DNA of 27,465 bases from Hypsibius dujardini (GCA_001579985.1 LRSR01006701.1:1-27465), one strand, 5' to 3'. Shown: positions 18,901-27,384, counted from the stretch's first letter. Numbers and translations are program-made. Notes: generated by a model from the letters alone, not told the origin.

Positions 18901-20278
18901 ATCGGGCATGGCCAGATTAACGAGGGGCACAGTTCGAACCACTCTTTAGCTGGGCCCAGCAAAATTGACCGGCCCGAGTTTGAGCCAAACACCCGTCATG
19001 GTTTGCCATGTGTGTAATTTATAATTTCACTTACTCCGTGCCATTTGTGATTGATGATTTCCTTGACGAGAGCACGATTTCGCCGTTGCTGAAGTTTACA
19101 CATGCAGGTTTCAGGGCAAGTGTCGTGCGTCTGAACAGATAACAACAGAATTTTCTTGATACTAAAACAAATTAAAATACAGCTACAGTCAACGACAAGA
19201 TTGAATACACTGGAGGGTCCGGGGAATGAGCAAAAGGGACGGGGCAGGGGGTGAGTTTAAAAATAATCGAACCATCAACCACCCCCTGCTCCGCCCCTTT
19301 TGCCCATACCCCGGACCCTCGAGGGTACTCAATCTGTCATTGATTGTACACGTTTCAATGGCTATTATATAGATCCACCTTTTATATACAAAACTCAAAA
19401 ATATTTCCTCCTTAACTCAATAATTTCGAGAAGTTTGACAGCAATTGCAATTTATTAAATTTTGAAACTATTACTTGTACAACACTGTAAGTAAATAAAT
19501 TGTTTCACCCCAAAGCACTGAATCGAACGAAATCTAATGAAATCCATCAATCAATCAAATTAATGAACTTGTGAGTTTCTCTGACAGCGTTAGCAATTTG
19601 CTGCCACTAGAGTCTGCTGCGGGAATCTGAAAATTTAGCTTGAAAAACTAGGAAGGCGGGCACGTTTGAAAGAAATACAACCTGCAAAACATAGGTATAA
19701 AATAATAATAGTCATAACTAAGGAATTATACCATCAATCAATCAATCAATGCACCGAATTACAACATCAATCAATCAATCAATGTAGCGGGATGTCGCTG
19801 AATTCAAGTAGATTCCCATTTTCGGTGTGTCACAGTGTACAGCTTCGAATATTCAACTGCGGACTAACCGGCTCACCTCGCGAAACAACAGATCCATCAC
19901 AGCTTTCTGTCCGAACGACCCTTCCTTCGGCACAACCAGACTGCGGTTAAAAAAGGACGAAAAATCCTTCCGGATAATCACTCCACCGCATCGATATTTA
20001 TCCTCAGTCGCCGGTTCCAACTTAATCACCGGCTCCGGCGCAACCGCTTTAGCAATTCCCACCGTTTCCTCCTTTTCTTCCACAACAATAGCATCGCTGG
20101 GCCGTTGAAAGCGACGCTTCGTAACCACCGCAATAGGAGCAACAGTTATGGACTGGTTGACTTTGCTTGATTGATTGATCACTTCCCCACAAAACACAAT
20201 GTCATCATCATCATCGTTACCATCCACGCGTTCGGTCAATGCATGTGCAGAGAAGCGTTTCAAATCCGAAGATGCCAT
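15918..20278 (-). CDS. Chromodomain protein of unrecognised family (two splice junctions unresolved)
   Basis: Proposed minus-strand exons: 20278-19877, 19626 to about 19570, 19130-19035, 18250 to about 18142, 17579 to about 17427, 17012-16705, 16189-16105 and 16014-15918. The last four give a secure C-terminus: FWEVERIVGSSRDP, IYFVKWLGY split across an intron, then PPHECTWEPETNL, a complete chromodomain of the type that reads methylated histone lysines (aromatic residues FWEVE, W and Y/W of KWLGY, WEP). Upstream lies a charged N-terminus with an acidic run (DGNDDDDDIVF), a Cys-containing exon (DTCPETCMCKLQQRRNR) and helical segments. It ends about 40 residues after the chromodomain, so no SET or chromo-shadow domain follows. 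The donors near 19570 and 18142 do not match the phase of the next exon, so a small exon may be missing, or the 5' exons may belong to another gene. The Tyr-Glu to His-Asp junction near 17427/17012 also has two phase-compatible options. Confidence 0.62.
16285..16555. mobile_element. Fold-back (MITE-like) element, family A, copy 2
   Basis: Long inverted repeat with about 100-120 bp arms. Left arm runs ACTGTTAAACATTTGATTCC, CACTCCAAATTC, GACATCAGCAGAA, AGGGGGCGGAGCTA; the right arm is its complement in reverse (TAACTCCGCCCCCTGG, CTGCTGATGTC, GAATTTGGAGTG, GGAATCAAACGTTTTACAGT). It lies in the chromodomain gene's intron between the exons ending at 16705 and starting at 16189, partly overlapping a small gap. 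No open frame. Confidence 0.75.
18640..18790. repeat. Weak inverted repeat, CCTAAACTACCTTAT arms
   Basis: GCCTAAACTACCTTATCC near 18694 and AAATAAGGTAAACTAGGTAG near 18762 are imperfect complements, in the large intron of the chromodomain gene. Looks like a decayed fold-back; the region 17600-18900 otherwise shows no gene. Confidence 0.3.
18907..19015. mobile_element. Dispersed copy of the CATGGCCA-ended element
   Basis: Matches the long form seen at 11009: CATGGCCAGATTAACGAGGG, AGTTCGAACCACTCTTTAGC, TGGGCCCAGCAAAATTG, GAGTTTGAGCCAAACACCCG, GCCATGTGTG. Lies in the chromodomain gene's intron, next to the Cys-containing exon. Confidence 0.65.
19190..19342. mobile_element. Fold-back element, family E, copy 1
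   Basis: Arms of about 60 bp: CAACGACAAGATTGAATACA, GGAGGGTCCGGGG, GAGCAAAAGGGACGGGGC against GCTCCGCCCCTTTTGCCC, CCCCGGACCCTC, ACTCAATCTGTCATTG. Short AT-rich centre. Same family as 26914-27131. Confidence 0.75.
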
Positions 20279-20936
20279 CCGTTTCAGAATTTTCGATCGC
20301 ACGTGCAGTGAGTGCAGCAAATAAAGCAAGGGGGAATTGAAATCTGAGGGGGACAGAATCTTCCAAGGCGTCTCCCACTTCGCGCGCCCATTTGAGCTAT
20401 TCGCATACGAACATCGTTATGACCACAGCTCCCATAGGAAACATTTTCCGATTCGGTGTCGGAATTCGATTGTATTTGGGGTGGAGAAGGAAAGGATAAG
20501 GTCGAAAAACAGGCAATCAAGTTGTTTTTTATTGTACAAAAGGAAAAAATTCGTAAAATTCATAGGCGAAGCTATAATCAGACAGTGCCGATTCTGTATG
20601 CTTTCACATTTAGAGCCGTTTGGAAGATCTGAGCCACCGGTGAGATGACCGGTCAGCCAGGGAGAAATAATTAATTGCGCCAGAAGACAAGAAATGAGAA
20701 AAGGAACAAAATAGTTTAACATTGTGCACTGTGCATCTCTTCATTTTTGCAGCTGTTTCGTGCGCAATGCACAAAACAGCTGATTTTTCCCGATTGAATT
20801 CTTGCTCAAAATTCTTCCCCGACTTCCACCGCGATTGAATCTTTCGTTCCGCGCTCTCTACACCTAATTACTTTATCAATATCCACTTCTGATTTACGGC
20901 ACGGTGCTCGTCCTTCGGGGCTGAGGTGCTCAAGAA
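20279..20936. other. Divergent promoter region, chromodomain gene / PSMG4
   Basis: About 660 bp between head-to-head start codons. No supported gene. It contains a 14-bp-arm palindrome at 20750-20782 with paired CAGCTG cores. Confidence 0.6.
20750..20782. promoter_or_regulatory. Imperfect palindrome with two CAGCTG E-box cores
   Basis: CAGCTGTTTCGTGC, loop GCAAT, GCACAAAACAGCTG: 13 of 14 arm positions pair. CAGCTG is an E-box bound by bHLH factors. Lies 155 bp upstream of the PSMG4 ATG. Confidence 0.35.
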
Positions 20937-21365
20937 ATGGCTGCGACCTCGGCGGAGTTCTCATTGGAGAAAGACACCACTAACAATTTAGCCCCATCAA
21001 CCGCTATGTTCCAGGCGACTTTGCAAGGTCTCACAGTCTACTTTCAACTGATCCGACTGCGAAATTCCTGCTTCCTATGGATCGGTGATAGTGCGAGGCG
21101 AGTGGACGCCCTCTCGGTGGCTCTTCCCAATCCCTTCGACAACAAAGCGCCCCTCGTGACGGCCATCACCGACCGGCGGACCAACGACGCGCAGCCCGTA
21201 CGCGACGAGGGCCAGCAGATTGCCGCGAAACTGTCGCGGAAGCTCGGCGCGCAGGTATTCGTGACGTACAACGTGGCGGAGGCCTCCGAGGAGAGTGATC
21301 TCTTGACGGCCATTGAAGCGCATTTATTTTCTCTCATCAAGAACGGCGTTGCTTTCACTTTATGA
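20937..21365 (+). CDS. PSMG4: Proteasome assembly chaperone 4
   Basis: PSMG4 (PAC4) forms a heterodimer with PSMG3 that helps assemble the 20S proteasome alpha ring in the cytosol. Single-exon 142-codon frame; human PSMG4 is about 123 residues. The body aligns by eye with the family: a beta-strand start FQATLQGLTVYFQLIRLRNS, then CFLWIGDS (human LFLWVGAT), a region of variable sequence, and AAKLSRKLGAQVFVTYNVAE (human AQRLARKTNKQVFVSYNLQN), then a C-terminal helix LLTAIEAHLFSLIKN. The extra length is an N-terminal Ala/Ser/Thr-rich extension of about 25 residues. Its stop lies 40 bp from the METTL6 stop on the opposite strand, and the METTL6 polyadenylation hexamer falls inside this coding sequence. 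Confidence 0.9.
   Translation: MAATSAEFSLEKDTTNNLAPSTAMFQATLQGLTVYFQLIRLRNSCFLWIGDSARRVDALSVALPNPFDNKAPLVTAITDRRTNDAQPVRDEGQQIAAKLSRKLGAQVFVTYNVAEASEESDLLTAIEAHLFSLIKNGVAFTL
21323..21328 (-). terminator. Polyadenylation signal AATAAA for METTL6, inside PSMG4
   Basis: Minus-strand AATAAA 78 bp after the METTL6 stop codon. It is embedded in the final PSMG4 codons (plus strand CATTTATTT), so use of this site makes the two transcripts overlap in antisense. Confidence 0.5.
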
Positions 21366-21405
21366 GATACGGTTTTTGTGGGAGAAGAGAAATATTTCGA
21401 GCTGA

Positions 21406-23164
21406 TCATGCGGGGTTGCGGAATTTGCCCTGGACAAAAATGCGTGGAACGTGAAGATTGAGCTTTTGGTTGCTGGTTTCTTTGTGGACGTAATCGCATT
21501 CCTCCAAGGCGAAGCCGGCCTCTGTGAATATCCGCTGAACGTCCTCTAAAAAGTAAACCAGAAGAAAAAAGTCCTCGTATTGTGAATTCTGGCGTTCAAT
21601 AGTGAGTGGTCATAGGTTACTGGATTGATCGGGCGATTGGCTTTGGCATCACAATTTTTGTTCGTTTATCCAACTGATTGATTGCTTGATTGATTGGTTG
21701 ATTGATTGATTGATCGACAAAATGTGCTTAAAAATTGCTTTTTTTTAAAATCCGCATTTTCGGTACTTCCAATAAAGTAAATTTAGTGATTATAAATAAA
21801 AGTTTGTTTTTTAATCTTATCATGTGGCGTTGGGCGTACCAAGGCTAAAGTAGTAGGTGTATGTGCAGTCTTGGCGGAAGTAGAACTTCTCATCGAGTTT
21901 GTGTCCCGGCGCAAATCTGATCATGGCGTGGTCATATAAACCGTAGTCGCGAAAGAGCACCAAGCCACCTGGACGGAGAACCTGCGGAAAAGTCCGAGCG
22001 AAATAACCGAAACGAATCGTGGGAGGGAGTGGTTGCACGAACCGACGCCGTACTTTTCGAAGATTCCGCACTGCCGCAACCATCTTCTCGGGATGAATGG
22101 CCGACAAGACGAAAATTAGCGTGACAATGTCCAGAGTTTCCGGGATGTTACTTGTGAGATCGTCTTTGGTTATATCGGCGACGAAGCATTGACAGCGGTC
22201 ACTGTGCTTCTGGTAGTTTGGGTCAGCCTGTTTGTGGAATACGGAGGCAGCCAATCAATCAATCAATTAGCCAATCAATCAATCAATCAATCGGCCAATC
22301 AATCAATCAATCGACCAACCAATAGATCAATTTGCCCAATCAATCAATGAATCAACAAATCTGCCCACACAATCAAACGATCATTAATCCCATCAATGTA
22401 CTAGCACGTCGAACGGAAGTTTGCGGTGAAATCTATTTCTGTTTCGTTCTAGTAGTTGGTGAATGGTTGGACACCGGTGCCCGCGCGAATGAACAGGTCA
22501 AAATCTGATTCTCGGGATGAGTTCGAGGGACTGATGGATGTTTTTTGGACTCATTTTTATTTTCACATACTTGAATGATAGATATCGCAGTCGGCGCGAA
22601 ATCACACGCATAAACGTAGACGGATGGGTTCTCCTCCAGCAGCGGAAGGAAGAGATTCCCGACACCACAACCAACTTCAAGCAACTTCAACGGCGCTTCC
22701 GTCGACAACTCTGCAAATTCCCTCGTCGTCCAGTGACGATCCTTAAAGAAGCGGTCCGCATTCCGCTGGTAAAACTTATCCCAATTACCGGATTCATTCC
22801 GCAGTTGGCGCCGCTTGAAGTCGGTCACGGGTCGGGAATCGTGCCGTGCGAGCTGGAGGAGTTCCTCCTCTGACAGCACTCGAGGTGATGAAGAAGACGC
22901 TACACCGAGAAGAGAAAAAAGACTACACAAGGAAACTCTCGCGCCGCCGCCGAGTTTTCAGATTTTGAAGCCCTGAGACCGCATACACTGCTTGTGCGCC
23001 TCTATCAAGGCCTGGCAGTCAGCCTCGCCGTTCTCCATGATGCACGCGTCTCGGACCTGTTTCGTCTCCGGACACGCGCAGCAGGCCTTACATTTCGGCT
23101 TCACCTCCTCCGACTGGCTTTCCGGAGTGGTCGACGGAAGGGCCTTCGTGTCCGAGCTGGGCAT
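21406..23164 (-). CDS. METTL6: tRNA(Ser) 3-methylcytidine methyltransferase METTL6; first exon shared with COX17
   Basis: METTL6 is a SAM-dependent enzyme making m3C32 in tRNA-Ser. Minus-strand exons: proposed 23164-23092, then 22899-22571, 22227-22054, 21981-21840 and 21545-21406, all GT-AG and in phase, giving 285 residues (human 284). Family blocks: [20 protein letters not shown], then the SAM motif [71 protein letters not shown], and a conserved C-terminus ending [24 protein letters not shown] and the length favour METTL6 over METTL2/8. The exon at 22899 opens after a clear TTTTTTCTCTTCTCGGTGTAG acceptor and contains no in-frame ATG; phase requires one upstream base. The GTAAGG donor in COX17 at 23091 supplies exactly this. 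The first-exon assignment is inference; the other four exons are secure. Confidence 0.85.
22254..22400. repeat. (ATCA)n-rich region
   Basis: Degenerate CAATCAATCAAT tract with CCAATC and GACCAACC variants, in the METTL6 intron between exons 2 and 3. Related tracts of the same TGAT/ATCA family occur through the window. Confidence 0.85.
22958..23164 (-). CDS. COX17: Cytochrome c oxidase copper chaperone
   Basis: COX17 carries Cu(I) in the mitochondrial intermembrane space and hands it to SCO1 and COX11 for cytochrome oxidase. Unspliced 68-codon frame; human COX17 is 63. The conserved core is nearly complete: [18 protein letters not shown] with the CCACP copper site, then the twin CX9C coiled-coil-helix Cys pattern (CI...[18 protein letters not shown]) and the terminal QGFKI. 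The first about 22 residues are variable, as in the family. A 5' leader intron (23244-23189) is likely: TCAGAG/GTGAGC donor and CTTCCTCTAG acceptor, 24 bp upstream of the ATG. The stop codon is 58 bp before the METTL6 exon acceptor; in the METTL6 model two thirds of this frame is removed as an intron. It is head to head with WARS2. Confidence 0.93.
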   Translation of the reverse strand: MPSSDTKALPSTTPESQSEEVKPKCKACCACPETKQVRDACIMENGEADCQALIEAHKQCMRSQGFKI

Positions 23165-23188
23165 GTCGTGACGGCGCGCGGCGCAACT

Positions 23189-23244
23189 CTAGAGGAAGAC
23201 TGCAATGTCAAAGGGGCGTCATGGAGGAATCTGCGAGTGCTCAC
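23189..23244 (-). other. Probable 56-bp 5' leader intron of COX17/METTL6
   Basis: Minus strand: exon ending CAGAG, donor GTGAGC at 23244; pyrimidine-rich GTCTTCCTCTAG acceptor at 23189. The resulting leader continues AGTTGCGCCGCGCGCCGTCA to the ATG. Confidence 0.5.
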
Positions 23245-23245
23245 C

Positions 23246-23589
23246 TCTGAAAATCCCGAAACTTTTTCGATAGAACAGGAAGGCGGGATTAGGGAGGATC
23301 AAATTGTGAAGAAATGGTAGGGCAAACTGAAAATCGCCTTGGCGGAAATGTAAATAGTCCAAGAAATGGAATGAAAAGTTCAAGAAAGTTGACACGAAAG
23401 AAAAAGAGGATTGCATCAGCGCTAAAACTTATCAATCAATCAATCATACTGCAGTACTAATAGTTCCGTACTGTGGTACTAGTAGTTCCACTTCCATCTG
23501 AAATCGAATCTTCTATTGGAAGTGGAATATAAATCTGGTCGTATTTTCTTATCATTATTCTCCCACTCCAACTGCTCTAAAGCATTAAA
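23246..23589. promoter_or_regulatory. Divergent promoter of COX17/METTL6 and WARS2
   Basis: About 345 bp between the COX17 leader and the WARS2 ATG. It has a perfect 11-bp inverted pair, TTCCACTTCCA (23486-23496) and TGGAAGTGGAA (23517-23527), carrying opposed CACTTCC/GGAAGTG motifs of the ETS/GABP (NRF-2) type, and a short ATCA repeat near 23430. Confidence 0.5.
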
Positions 23590-25941
23590 ATGTTTTGTTA
23601 CAAGGTGTCTGGGAAATTTTCGCCATGGAGAGGTAGAATAGTTCGCCGGCAGAATTCGTCTAGTGCGCCTGTGGAAGCGTCATCAACGACAACGTTGTCT
23701 CCTGCACTTCCCGTCACAGTGTTTTCCGGCATTCAACCGACCGGCTCGCTCCACCTCGGCAACTACTTCGGTGCGGTGAAATTGTGGACGGAAATTCAGA
23801 ATGATCCGACCAAGCAGTTGATCACCAGTGTGGTCGACATGCACGCCATCACGTTAGCGTGGGATCCGAAAGCTCTGCGCGCTAACATCAGGTTTGTTTG
23901 ATGGTTTGCTTGATTGATCGCTTGATTGACGGTGCCGCTGCCTTGAAACGAAGCATGTAGATTGATTGGTTGATTGACGGAGCCGTTGCCTTGAAATGAA
24001 GCATCTTGATTGATCGCTTGATTGACGGAGCCGTTGCCTTGAAATGAAGCATGTCGATTGATTGGTTGATTATTTCGCTGGAGTTGAACCAATATTTTAT
24101 TTATTATTTATTTCCTGATTCTGATTCGACAGAAATAACACAAGTACCGTTTTGTTTTACTGTTAATGCATTTTCCCCACCATATCGCATAGCCATTTTT
24201 CATGCATTGCGTTAACTAGGACATTTACTTAAATAGATTGTTGATTTGTCTGGGTTTTCATATGGTCGTTGAATAAAAACTTATTTAATTTCTGACGTGC
24301 TATTTAAATTTATTTGTTTGTTAGAATATATTTATATTATTTGCATTCACACACATTGTTCAAGCAGCCTTTGTCGACTAGCCCGTTTAGCTGGTCATTC
24401 AATCGAGCGATTGGTCGCCTGATTGATCGATTGATTGATTGACCGATCAATTGATTGATAGGTTGATCGATTGATTGATAAATCAATTGATTGATTGATT
24501 AAACGATTGATTGATTGATTAAACGATTGATTGATTAAACGATAGATTGACTGATAGATTGATTGGTTGATTGACTTCTTTATTCTCCAGACGAATGTTC
24601 ATCGAGCTCCTGGCCTGCGGGGTGGATCCCTCCAAGACTGTCCTCTTTCAGCAGTCCCAGGTTCCCCAACACGCTCAACTTCAATGGATTTTCGCCTGCC
24701 TTACCACCATGGCGCGTCTCGACAACCTCCCGCAGTATAAGGAGAAGTCCGCCACTCAATCCGACATCCCCTGCGGACTACTCCTCTACCCGGTCCTCCA
24801 GGCCGCCGACATTCTCCTCTACCGTGCCCGGCTCGTTCCGGTCGGAGAGGATCAGGTATATAGTGTTGCTCAAATCAAACTTTTGAATTTAGATTAAATA
24901 AAAAATAAATCACAATTGCATGGCAAAGGTGGAGATTTTAAATCAGAATTAAAAGTAACCATTGATATTAATATCAAGCACTAGCCTGAAGTTAAATTAA
25001 ATTAAAAAGCAAGTCAAAACTTAATTACTTAAGACTTAGCTACTTAAATTAATTAAAAAATTATGCCGAAAGTTGATTTTCAATTAAATTTGTAATTAAA
25101 TTAAAATTATGCCATAAATGATTTGAATAGAAAATTAAATTAAAACTATGCCATAAATGATTTAAATTTTAAATTAAATTAAAATTGGCAAAGAGTGGTT
25201 TTGAAGGAAATAAAAAATTATGCCACAAAACGGTTTTAAATTATGTTAGAAATTATTTGAAATAAGGAGCCTGATTTTCGGCATTTTAACGCACCTTTTA
25301 AATTAATATAAATTGATGCTCAACAATAAAGAACACTGCAGGTGCACCACCTGCAGCTCGCGCAACACACCGCCCGCGTCTTCAACCATCACCACGGGAA
25401 GCTCTTCCCCAGTCCGCAGCGCCTTCCCAGCGACCTTCCCCGGGTGAAGAGTCTCCGCGAGCCCGCCAAGAAAATGAGCAAATCCGAGCCGGACACGAAG
25501 AGCCGCATCGAGGTCGCTGACTCACCGGAGCAGATTATGCTCAAGTGTAAGCGCGCCGTGACGGATTTCCCCGCGGAGATCACTTTCGACCCGGAAACTC
25601 GTCCGGGAATTTCCAATCTCCTCCTGCTGTATAAAACGATCCGCGCGATGGAGATGGACGCGGTGTTGGAGCATTTCCGCGCTAAGGACAAGGTGGCCTT
25701 GAAGGAGGAGCTCGGCGAGGCGGTAGTGGAGCTGCTGCGGCCGGTGCGGGAGAATGTGCGGCATCTCGAAGGGAACTTGGAGTTTGTCGAGCGGGTGATG
25801 GAGGAGGGCGCGGAGAAGGCGAGGGCCTTGGCCGCGGACACGATGAGGCTGGTGGAGAATTTGGTGGGCTTTCGGTCGGACGTGAAGTCGGTTAAAGAGA
25901 TGTTTAAAAAGCCGGCGAAAACGGCGGTCGCTGTTGGGTAG
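23590..25941 (+). CDS. WARS2: Tryptophanyl-tRNA synthetase, mitochondrial
   Basis: WARS2 charges mitochondrial tRNA-Trp (class Ic synthetase). Exons 23590-23891, 24591-24855 and 25342-25941 join in phase and give 388 residues (human 360). The first about 40 residues are basic and Ser/Thr-rich ([20 protein letters not shown]), a mitochondrial presequence. Signature motifs are present: [18 protein letters not shown] with HIGH-like HLGN at 55-58, [24 protein letters not shown] at the exon 2/3 junction, and KMSKS at 233-237, followed by the C-terminal helical region ([28 protein letters not shown]-like helix, LVENLVGF). The start is the first Met. The C-terminus runs about 25 residues past LVGF, longer than the human protein. 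AATAAA is 36 bp after the stop. Confidence 0.95.
23892..24590. repeat. WARS2 intron 1: 46-48 bp minisatellite plus (TGAT)n
   Basis: Three diverged units near 23905-24070 share GATTGACGGAGCCGTTGCCT followed by TGAAATGAAGCAT. An AT-rich unique stretch (24080-24400) is followed by degenerate GATTGATTGATTAAACGATT repeats (24400-24575) that run up to the acceptor of exon 2. Confidence 0.85.
24856..25341. other. AT-rich WARS2 intron 2 with AAATTAAATTAAAA repeats
   Basis: About 75-80% A+T. ATGCCATAAATGATTTGAAT and ATGCCATAAATGATTTAAAT occur about 40-45 bp apart with flanking AAATTAAATTAAAA, a low-copy tandem unit. No gene seen. Confidence 0.6.
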
Positions 25942-25976
25942 AAAGAGCCGTGATGTTTCTATAGGTTGTTCGCGGT

Positions 25977-25982
25977 AATAAA
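25977..25982 (+). terminator. Polyadenylation signal AATAAA, WARS2
   Basis: Canonical hexamer 36 bp after the WARS2 TAG, giving a very short 3' UTR that ends just before the ACAG microsatellite. Confidence 0.7.
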
Positions 25983-26028
25983 GCGAAGATCCTTCCAAAA
26001 AGAAGAACTTTTTTGCTTACCGAGCTTG

Positions 26029-26250
26029 ACAGACAGACAGACAAACAGACAGACAAACAGGCAGGTAGACAGACAAACAGACAAACAGACAGACAGACAG
26101 ACAGGCAGGCAGGCAGGCAGGCACGAGACAGACAGACAGACAGAACAGACAGACAGACAGACAGACAGACAGGCAGGCAGGCACGAAGACAGACAGACAG
26201 ACAAATTTAACTGCAGACAGACAGGCAGACAGACAGACAAATGGAACTGC

Positions 26251-26282
<32 letters not shown>
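26029..26282. repeat. (ACAG)n microsatellite with second-order structure
   Basis: ACAG tract with GGCAGGCAGGCACGA and ACAAATTTAACTGCAGACAG interruptions that recur in modified form. Open frames of 100 or more codons through it, on both strands, are repeat artefacts. Confidence 0.95.
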
Positions 26283-26283
<1 letters not shown>

Positions 26284-26913
26284 TAGAGATACACAGACAA
26301 TGGCAGGCGAAAGCAAAGACGAAACAAACAGTAAGACGGAGCAACGGATGTACAGACAGACATTAAAACTGATGGCCAACGAACATGTTCTAGCTTCCTG
26401 GGAGTCAGTAATGTCTGCCTGCCACGCAATGTCTACCTGCTCTTTTTTTATCTCAATTCCATTGTCCTGATTGACAATAATGCCTTTACCATCGCCTAGG
26501 GAGGATAAACAGATCAGGAAGCATGATCGCCATCGATTTCCCCTGATTCTTCCGCCCTGTTTTTAGGTGCCTGCTCTCACCCTCTCGCCCCCCATATGTG
26601 CCCTATGCACGCACACAATGCCGATCGAACACACTCGGGGGATCATTCATGTGATACCCATGCACTGCAGTAATAACACAAAAGCAAGGTGTACTCCTCG
26701 TACATTCGTACCTCCATCCACCCAGCGCACTAGAAACCCAACCCGAGCACTTTCCCGTATTAACTTTTCCCCTGCAGTGTAATGTCACGCATTTTGAGCG
26801 GGTATCACGATTTTTTTCCAGGAACCACCATACGCGATCGACCTATACCTGCTGGTATTTATTTTGGTTCAGTGACACTGACAACTTCCACAGAAACATT
26901 GTGGAATACAGTA
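26283..26913. other. Intergenic, no gene recognised
   Basis: No exon or RNA gene is supported. The 26567-26782 frame has no domain or splice context. Confidence 0.5.
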
Positions 26914-27131
26914 AGCGACAGAATTTAATCTAATGAAGGGTCCCGCAAATGGGCAAAAGGGGCGGGGCAGGGGTATTACTTGAACAATCAACCAATCAAC
27001 CAACGGAACTCCGAGCAATCGGAGCGGAGTTGATTGTTTGGTTGATTGATTGATTGATTGATTGATTGTTACCCCTGCCCCGCCCCTTTTGCCCATTTCC
27101 GGGACCCTCCGTTAGATTAAATTCTGTCGCT
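26914..27131. mobile_element. Fold-back element, family E, copy 2 (near-perfect palindrome)
   Basis: Arms of 60 bp or more: AGCGACAGAATTTAATCTAA, GGGTCC, GGGCAAAAGGGGCGGGGCAG pair with CTGCCCCGCCCCTTTTGCCC, GGACCC, TTAGATTAAATTCTGTCGCT. The centre is also inverted (CAATCAACCAATCAACCAAC against GTTTGGTTGATTGATTG). TACAGTAAG flanks both sides (26907-26915 and 27137-27145), a candidate 9-bp target duplication. No open frame. Confidence 0.75.
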
Positions 27132-27384
27132 CATTTTACAGTAAGTTAACGCACCACTGCCAACAGGGAGGACCAGTTTAAGGCACCAAACGCCAAAATG
27201 CGACCTTTAAGGTTCGAAGCGATTGGGGGATAAATTTAAGAAATAATTCACATCGGTCGATTGTTTTCGTTTTCTACACTCAATTTCGGATCGGTAAAAG
27301 CTTACAGGGACTGAATCGATTGCGCACAATTTCTACAGAAACAGTTCAAAGTTGAGCAAATGTGTCCGTGGTGGAGCCTGTAGC

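Noticed and set aside
22433-22930. METTL6 starting in its own exon at 22930
   Set aside because: That start codon is TTG, inside a pyrimidine-rich acceptor; no ATG occurs in frame in the exon, so an upstream exon is needed.
25389-25998. 150- and 158-codon minus-strand frames opposite WARS2 exon 3
   Set aside because: Antisense shadows of a GC-rich coding exon; the plus strand carries KMSKS and the WARS2 C-terminus.
26567-26788. Frames of 61-71 codons on both strands
   Set aside because: No domain, no conservation signal visible, opposite-strand frames equally open.
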